64,000 nucleotides of DNA from Diploscapter coronatus. Taxonomy: Eukaryota > Nematoda > Chromadorea > Rhabditida > Rhabditidae. The stretch covers positions 48,445,201-48,509,200 of the forward strand of contig OZ038422.1 in assembly GCA_964036155.1 (NCBI GenBank), in the 5' to 3' direction. The notes below the pieces were generated by a model that was given only the letters and a program-made list of their open reading frames with translations, did no database searches and was not told the origin of the DNA. Of this stretch, positions 54,801 to 64,000 are shown piece after piece; the stretch's first letter is position 1, and every line of letters begins with the position of its first letter. The translations under genes and the position numbers were made by a program.

Positions 54801-56472
54801 TCTGCTTGTAATTTTAAAAAATACAGTAAGGAAAGCCCGAATCAATTCAGCCTTAATGCCGTTCAGCGTTTTTCCCTGGACCGGCACGCAATGAGTATCA
54901 TCTCGCTCCACTGACATAGAAGACGTTAAAGAGCCGAACCACGACTTTTTCACCAAACTGAAAAATCGATGTAAGTTATTAATTCTAAAAAAATTCTTAC
55001 TCGGAAGTGTCAATAATCTGAGCGTCCTCAGCGTCGCTTTCAGATGACCCGTTGGACATTTTCCTTCTAAATTTGAAATTCCATGATTTTCAAAAGATGG
55101 GCCTACCTATGGAATCTGGGAGTTCCCAAGAAGGAATTCTTAATGTTGGTAAGTTTCGATCGCCAAGGCCCAGAGCTACTGGCAGCGGAGCCGATCGAGG
55201 TTTGGCTGTTGCCTGGAATTTCCGCTTTATCTATATTTTTTTAAGAATTAAAGAACCTGCGATAAGGCTATTTGTTGAAGAAACATTCGACGAAATTCCG
55301 CTACCACAATGCATAGATTCTGACATGTTGGAACCGTGATTGTATTTCTAAAAATTCAAATCTAATTTATTTAGATCCAAATAAAGCTTACATCTTCTTT
55401 GATACTTCCTTTGGAACCTTCCTTTCTCGCCGAACTAGAGTCCCTGAATATAGTTTTAATAACTTTCGATTTTTTTCCTTAAATTATACCTGCTATTCTG
55501 TTTTTTCAACTCCCTTCCGTTCATCAGTTTTTCTTGTTCCAATCTCTGTTCTCTGACTGTTCTAGCAGCTTCCGCCAATGTGACGGGGTCCACTGGCTGA
55601 GTGTAGTGATGGTAGTTATTCGGGCCCCTGAAACTCCCTATACAAAGTCTTAACTCAAGGTACGGATAAACCTCGCAGTGGGTCGGCTGACCCTTTCTTC
55701 GCCCCGAGCTGAGTACGACCCAGAAGTGGTGACGCTGAAGAGCTCCCTGGTGGTCCTCGTAGGCGACTCATTCGGAGAACCACCGAGACTTGTGTGTCTT
55801 CCGGAACGTCTTCTAGAAAGGGATATTTTTAATAGAAGTTCTCGAATTTTTACAAACCCATAAGTCTTCCTCGGGTTGATAGGACTTCCGTCTGCGATAG
55901 AGCCTACGGCATAACGGTTAGCTCTGGAATAGTTCCGTACTTAGTGAATTTTAAAATGCGGCACCTGGCAGAGTCCGTCCTCTTCCTCGGAGGATCGTTA
56001 GTGATCGCACCCCTGTGGACGATTTCTGTTTCGTCTTCTTGAGCAGGTTTGCGTCGCTTTCGATCCAGCAGGAGAAAATACACCATCTTCTCGGTGTTGT
56101 GCCTGAGATTTCATCTATGATAAAGTTCTACATTTCTTTTAAAACTCACCGAGTTGATAAGAGTTCGCTGATGAGTTTCTGCTTGTCCTTGAAGCATCCC
56201 AGACTGTTCATGTGGCGGAAGACATCCGGGTCAATAGAGTCTTCACTCGGGATGACGTGCGTCTGAAATCTGAAGTCTCTCTAAACCTCGTGAATTTTCT
56301 ACCTGCACGACTTGAGCCATAGGTAGTTCCAGTTCCGGTTCACCCTTCGAAGTGCCAGCGACCCAAGGGTGTCGGAAGACTTCGGCTAGCTGAAGGTCTC
56401 AAAAACTAAAGACCGCAAAACTCAGACTTACGGAGTATCGCTTAACCGGGTCGACCTCTATCATGGCTCTCA

Positions 56473-56919
<447 letters not shown>

Positions 56920-59900
56920 TTATCTGACGGAAGAATTTCCTTGCTTCCTTCGACATCAGCCGTCCTTTCCGCACCAGATAGTCGAATAATTCACCGCCAG
57001 ATACATGTTCTAACAGTAAATACAAGTATTTCTTGTTTTCGTAAACATCGAACAAGTGCAGTACATGAGGGTGTTCGATTAGCTTCATTATGGCGATCTC
57101 TCGCTCAACCTAAATTTAAACGTTCCCCGCGTTGTTATCGCTGGCTTTATGTGGCATCATCTTTGATAATAATTGAAGACAAATGCCGTGCGTTTCGAAG
57201 AAGAAGAAGAAAGGAATCGAATTTCCCTCATTTCAAAGGGAAATTATATAAGCGAAATAGCGTTTGAAATTGAGAAACGAAAAGAAAAGAAAATTTGAAT
57301 GATGCTCGGCGCACAAGCGTCAAGTGCAGAATTGAATAAAAATAGGGAAAATTGAGGCATTCCTTTACACGTCTGAATTTTTACACGATAAAGATACCAG
57401 AGTAAGAAAGAAGTCAATAAACCAATATAGCATACCTTCTGTAGAACAGATTCACTGAGCTTCTCCTTGTTCACAATTTTGATAGCAACCTTGCGTCCCG
57501 TTATGCAGTGTGTGCCCGTTTTAACGAGTCCTGAAAAACACTTTGCTTATTTATTTTAATTACATCGCATTTATCAATTCGCCTATATGGAATGCTATAT
57601 TTTTTACTTGTTACATTTTATTTTATTGCTACCCACGAAAATATGTCCGTCTGGGGTTTTTCAATAATTAGAAAATTCCCGACTCCCTCTGCGTCTCTCA
57701 ACCCATTTTCTACGCACTCCCGCTTTTTGCCAGTATTTCGCCAAAATCCCCTAGGGTGTTTTTTGCATTGGTCTACAAAGTGATGCGGCTTATTCAAATT
57801 TTTCTGCACGTCTGGATGGTGCACTATTTCTCCTGGAATTGAAAAATACGTCCCTGGGGGCACACTTTTGTGCGTTGAATTCAGTTCCTTTACAACACAA
57901 CTTGTATGCGCTGGTAATAAAAGTCGATGAACTTGGCCTAATGACATCAAGATTGACACGAAATATGCTCCGTTGTTAAACTTTCAAGGAAATTTAACGT
58001 TGGAGCAGATTTCCAAGACTTTTGCTGTGTTTGGTGATGCTAATACAAGTCCATTTCTTGGATAAATCCCGGCAAAATCCGGGCCTGAGAAAACATTACT
58101 CGAGGCCAAATAGGAATGTGCCGCTTTTAATGTGAATGTCGCGCTTTCAAAAGCCGGCAAATTTCTGCTTTTTCTGGAAAGGAACTCCATAGAAAGGAGG
58201 CAAGAAAAATGACTCTCGCTCCCTTATTTTTCCCATTCTGTCAAACTCTCTGGCTTTCATGAATATGAACACAGCGGATTGAACAAAAACGCATGAAGTG
58301 TTACTGACAGCTCTAAAAATCGCCCGGATTTCATATAACCGGATATATGAAATCCCTCACTAATTATAAATAGTGGTTCTATTGATTTGAGCTCATTATT
58401 AACGCTAGGTCAGCCTAACGGAAATGTGTGTGTGTGCGCGCTCCAAGCGTATAATTGCAATAATGTAAATAGGCCTGGTGGCGAGAAAGAGTATGATTAA
58501 ATGAGACGTTGTAGAGAAATGGTGCATCGATCGAAATGCGGCAATGCGTGCGAGAGCAAAATGGCGACGAGCAAAAATATGCAGCAGAAATGCAACACCG
58601 GAAGTCGACTTGAGCAATTCTCAAAGCGACAAAAAATCGAAGCAGATACACAATGCACTTAAAGAATCGATATAAATGCGCGTAATTTGCGGAAGCATAT
58701 AGAGTTGAATACAAATATAAAATATAACAACTTATAGGTGTTTTTATACCTGTCTGCCCCTTGCCAAGGGTTTTCTCTAGCCGGTAGGGTCCGCAGTATT
58801 GCGCCTGAGGTTGGTTATCTCGCTGCCCGAGACTAGCTGGTAGCGGTCCAATTCCGACCGCGCCGTTCCGCGTGGAACCGACTGAAACAGGGCCGGAACC
58901 GCTCTGTGGCGCGTTCATCGATTCGGCCATCTTCGCGTTCAGCTCATCGTTGACCTGCGACAACTTCGCGTTGATCTCACCGAGCACTTCCTGGGGTTAA
59001 ATTTTGATAGCTGAACGTAAATAGAAATTGATGAAATTAGACTAAAGTTTAGAAGTTAGTCATTGAAGTTTGAAAGTTAAACCGGAGTTAGAAAGCCAAA
59101 TTTGAAGTTAGAAGTTAGACGTTTACCTTCAACGCTTCAAACATCAACGGACTACACTTCCTCTCGGAATGTAGTCATGCAAGGCTGAAGTTGTTCTGAA
59201 AATAATAAATGTTACTTTTAACATAAATGACCCCGTTCAAAGATAATTGGATAAGGATTTGATAAGTCCCAAATTGAAAATAGAGGATTTGCCGAAATGA
59301 TGAAATAGGCCTAAACAATTTGATATGAGCGAGCGCGCCGACTGAAGAGCGTTTTGAGGCAAGAGAGCGGATGGGATGGGGCTAGAGCTTCTGTAAAAGG
59401 AGGAGAGAGGGGAAAAGCTTGCCTTAGAAGGAAAAGCCTTCCCTCTTCCTCTCCGTCTCTAGCCCCAATGCTCAATACCCTCACCCCTCCCATGCTTCAT
59501 CCAATAAGCCTCCCTCCCTTCTAGAGAGCCTCAAGCATCCTTCCTCTTCTAGCCTTAGATAGAGCAGTCAGAATTTATGCTCTCTCTCTCTCACATACGG
59601 CCAAGGCATTTATGATATCAGCAAAGACGAGCGATGATATAAAGCTATTTGAAAATTAGGGATGCAAAATATGACATAATCTTAATTCTGAATTTATCCA
59701 AAATCAAATAAAAGTTGAATGTCGATGAGTGAGTTAAATTTTAATTTGATTATAACTCTTCATAAACGACTACAATTTTCATTCCGATAAATGCAGATTC
59801 CAATTTAAGTCAAGGGATCCGAAATATGACGGATTTAAGCTACATTTATATCAAACGAGGACTAGATATATAGAGGTAAACGAATAAAAAGCGCTTACAT

Positions 59901-62900
59901 TCAGATATATAAGGGTAATGATTCAAATTAATTATAACTTATATACAAATTTTAAATTGCATATTCTTCTGATAGAGTCAGATCTAGTATGCGTTTCACT
60001 TTAGGATTTTCTAAAGTAATGCAAATCTTAGAATAAAATCTAACGAACATAAAAATTAATTATATTTTCCATAAAAGTGAATTTTTAAATAGTATTTGAG
60101 ATAAAGTAGCGCTCGGATTCAAGCTAATTACTCGGGGGCAGCAGCGGCAACTCTCTACATGTGCCATTGCCGTTTGAAGGCGCAGAGGAGCCGTTTTTAT
60201 GGATTTTGTCGGATTTCACTCCTTCGACTCTCTTCATTTGCTATACTATTTCAGTTTTTCTATATTTTCAAACGTCCTAATTTCTCACGCTATTTCCCAT
60301 TTCTTGGCGTCTTTCGAGCCTCTTCATTTACCACACTCTAGAAATTTCTGAAAGTGTTATGCTTTTGGATTCTAGCAGTTGAATAACATAGAAAGAACTA
60401 AAAGACTAAAATTTTAACAATATATAAAAAAAAAAATTAAGGCTTAAATGAACCCAGACTACAATATAAATTATTACATAATTTCTCACTACAGCGTTTT
60501 GGATCTGTTATCAGAAATTAGGAAGTTTATCACTCACTTGTGTGCAAATTTGCAAACGAAATTGACTGTCTTTGGTCTTTATTTGCTCAAACGCGAAGGG
60601 AAACATTTTATTTCATCCACAAATCCAACTAATTTCATCATTTTCTCTCTATTGATTTCCCTAAATTTTCATGGCTGCTACTAAACGACCTAAATTTCAA
60701 TCTTCTTCCCAAGATAAATCTAAAAATATATCTAATGAATCCAAAAATGATGCCTCCGAAAGCTATATTTCCTCAATAGTTAGAAAAGTTTTGATTTTGC
60801 TTGTTAGTTGATTTTTTAATTACAAAAAATTAGTTTAATATAGGGCATATTATTAGCGCTAAAAGTCGTCATCACTTGGAAATACTATGGTTGGGAATAA
60901 GTCTTGAGATTTCTACCTTACAGTAGTTCATCAGATTCAGATGACTTTGGCAATGTCGCTCAAGAAAGTCGAATACATGAGCAGTATTTAACGAAATTGG
61001 TGTTATTAGTTTTCAGAGTTTAAAAAAATTCTTTAGTTTTAGAAATCCAAGAAGATAGACAAGATTTGTGCCCCTGAGGATGAGAAGAGATGTTACACTG
61101 TTACCGACGTTTATGGTCTGGATAATGATAGAAAGTAACTTGTAATTTTTAAAAATAATTTTAAATTTCTAATTTGCTAAACTAATCTCAGATTCCTCGT
61201 GAGAAGAATTCTATCACCGGAGAAATTCCCGTCAACCCTATCTTCTCTAGCGACTCTTAAAACGCCGGAAAGTTGGAAAAACCTTGAATTTTCGAAGAAA
61301 TCAAAACGTTTATTTCCGGTTTGACCGAGCAAAATCGCGACTCTTCAAATTGGGAAATTGACCGAACTAAAGTCGAGATTTCATATGTTAAGTTACAACT
61401 CGCGGTGCCGTTTTTCATGGAGGTTAGAAAATTTTTATAAAGATAGTTATAAAAAAAATTTAGGCGATGAGTTTCGACCCGAAAATTCAAAAGAAGGCCC
61501 TGATGATCGGTAAGTTGAAGTTTCTTCTTGAAATTTTATAAATTAAATTTTTAGGCCTAGGAGGAGGGGTTGCATCAAATTTCTATACGCACTTCGCAGA
61601 TGAAATTAATTTGGAAACCACTGTAGTGGAAATTGACGGAATTTATGGAGAAATCGCGAAAAAGTGGTTCGGGTATCTAGATCACCCAAAACTGAAGCTG
61701 GTTATCGACGATGGAGTGAATTTTATCAAGAAGGAACGGGAAGACGGTAAAAATATACCGTTTTCACCTAAATCTGACTCTGGCTCTCATTTTTCTACCT
61801 TCTCGTTCGCTCTCTTTCAAACGTTCTTTCTATCCCCCTTTCCCCGAGACATCTTTCTCGAGTCGGCAAGCAGAGTAAAACGACTGTAACACCGTGGTAA
61901 GGTGCTGAGTTTAGAAACACAATTTGGCAACAGTCACAACTTCCTCCTATTAAATCGCTTTTGACAAATTTAGCAGACAATAAAAAAGAGAAAGTTTGAA
62001 AATGAGAGAACGAATAAGAATCTAGAAAAATGAGAGACAGGACCAGATTTTGATGAAAAAAGGGTGTCTTTAAAACGATCGATTTAGGTAACAAATACGA
62101 CACAATCATATTAGACGCCTGTAATGAGAACAAAAATTTGAATATAATCTGCCCCTGTAAAGCATTCATGGTAGAATCGGCTATCGAGGACCTATCCCAT
62201 ATTCTAACTGATAATGGTAATTAAATTACGTTAATATTAGTGTAATTGAAAATTTAACTATATAGGAATTTTATCGGTGAACGTTTTTACTAAGCACCCA
62301 GATGAAAGCAATCCCAAAGTTCTGGAAACCTATAAGAAATTCTTCAAGAGCTGCTTCCTACTGGCCTATACATATGCGAACCCGAATCACAGACTTTTCG
62401 AGGTATATTTATTTAAATTTATTATGCAAAGCACGTTTTTATTAAAATCTCATTTTAAGGCCCTGATCTGTTCAAACAGACCGAATTGGACCTGGGACAG
62501 GAAAAAGTTGCAATTCGTCAAGCATTTCAAACAAGTCGACGAAAAATTCGATTTTGGACTCGATAAATTTATTGTTTATTAGATTAATAAAAAAATTTTA
62601 AAAATCAGTCAAGGCTTTCGGTTGGTCATAAGAATTTCCATATGGAAGAACAATTGGAGAAGTTTCGCAATAAAATTGGCGTTTAAACCAACTAAATTTA
62701 ATTTTAAAGGGTGCCTTCTAAACTTATTAATAGGTCCCAGTGTTTTGAGCTGTTCGGCGTCCTTTTTTTTGGAAAAATGATTATAACTTTTCTATTTATG
62801 CTGTATTTTAAAAATATTTCCGACAATATAAACAGAAATTTTTTAAATTTATGAAAAGTTAGAAAAAATCAATTTTTGTGTCATTTTTTAGAGGATTTCG

Positions 62901-64000
62901 TTAGACAAAGCAAGGAGAGGGCAAAGCACTGTGGGGCCTTCATTTGAAGCCGATAATGGTGACTTTATGAAAGTCTTATCGCTTCACCTAGATTCGCTTA
63001 ATAGCAAAAGTAAGATTGAGTGATGAAAATTGTGGACAGACTAAACGAAATGCAACTGTTAGAATAAATAAAATCGAAATACACGAAAAATTAAATATGA
63101 GGGTAGCGTGATAAATGATTAAATTGAAGGTGCACATCATAGAATGATAAATTCTAATAAGGAGATCAAAATATTCTGAGGTTAGAAATCGGATTTTACT
63201 TGTTTCGTAATTATATCGGTCATTAATACAAATAATTTGGATAGGAAAATGATATTAGGGTATTTAATACAAACTTGTGAAAGTTTTAGTAGACTTTTTT
63301 TAATAGTAATTTTATTATTTGTCATTATAATTCTTTTAATTTGTGTCCCCATTTTTGGCCCGGAAGATTTTCTTTTGACCTCTGTGTGGCAATCTATCGA
63401 AATAGCAAAGATAGGGAAAAGCGAAATAGTGTGAGAAAAGAAGAGAATGTTAGACAGAGAAAGAGCTACGCATTAGACCTGCACCCGGCTGCCTTCGTCA
63501 TTTTTCGGATGACTCATTCCACATTTTTCTTTATTTCCTTATTTTTCCCGGCTTCTCTTAATTTCACATGTCATTTTTTGCATTTTTATTGATTTTTGCT
63601 ATATTTTATATCTGCTAATTTTCAAAAATGCTCATTTTCAACCGCGTCAAAAGTATAAATCGGTAAGCGCGCAGCAGTCGGCTCTGGGCTTCGAATAAAC
63701 AATTTCGCGATTTTTATATTTTCAACGTGATTCCCCATTATCGATTTACTTACCCACTCATTTATAGATCGATATGAAAAGCAATAAATTTTCTACGAAT
63801 TTTTCTCTGAAAACTTTCCTTAACTATGGAAATAAGACTATTTTTGAGAAATTTTTTGAAAAACATACTATACTCCTACAAAGAGTTTTTTTAAAAGGAT
63901 AAACCAATATGCTATTTTGATGATCCATTAATAATGTTATCACTACATGTTATCAATTACGCGCATTTTATTTTATAGAAATTTTCATATAATTTGTGTT

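Overview
This window looks like nuclear DNA from a nematode. It is AT-rich, and its multi-exon genes have very short introns, often 40-50 bp, that mostly end in TTTTAG or TTTCAG. AG acceptors sit just upstream of several start codons, as expected for trans-splicing. Near-complete exon-by-exon reconstruction gives a SAD-1/BRSK kinase and a cytoplasmic intermediate filament protein with a lamin-type tail, both close to Caenorhabditis proteins as I remember them. Other genes are nematode-style seven-helix receptors. I cannot name the species. Function calls rest on recalled family motifs, not on searches.

Layout, left part (1-28.5 kb): a TATA-driven gene for a small Tyr/Lys-rich secreted peptide (471-1155); a candidate intron-containing initiator-type tRNA-Met (1513-1609, minus); a seven-helix receptor (4617-6731); and a glutamate carboxypeptidase II (NAALADase) gene (8652-12883, minus). 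Next is a large inverted duplication with arms at about 14157-18363 and 20722-25065. Each arm carries the same receptor gene, and transcription points outward. The left copy reads through intact. The right copy has lost a splice donor and gained an in-frame stop. The 2.4 kb spacer holds a small secreted-protein gene and stray minus-strand exon-like pieces, one of them Kelch-like. A hypothetical-protein gene follows (26980-28470, minus).

Middle (28.5-36 kb) is a long stretch without a recognisable gene. It contains microsatellites, fold-back elements and a perfect-looking hairpin.

Right part (36-64 kb) is gene-dense: intermediate filament (36112-39826, plus), RASSF7/8/10-type protein (40210-43235, minus), wolframin (45513-49067, minus) sharing a 282 bp divergent promoter with a CNNM magnesium-transport-type protein (49350-52768, plus), SAD-1 kinase (53291-59144, minus), and a spermidine-synthase/METTL13-like methyltransferase (60671-62582, plus).

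Small non-autonomous Tc1/mariner-like elements with TA target sites occur throughout, mostly in introns. At least four introns appear to use GC instead of GT as donor. I found no operon, CRISPR array, rRNA, virus or obvious horizontally acquired block. The genes do not form one pathway; this is an ordinary gene-dense chromosome segment with a chemoreceptor duplication.
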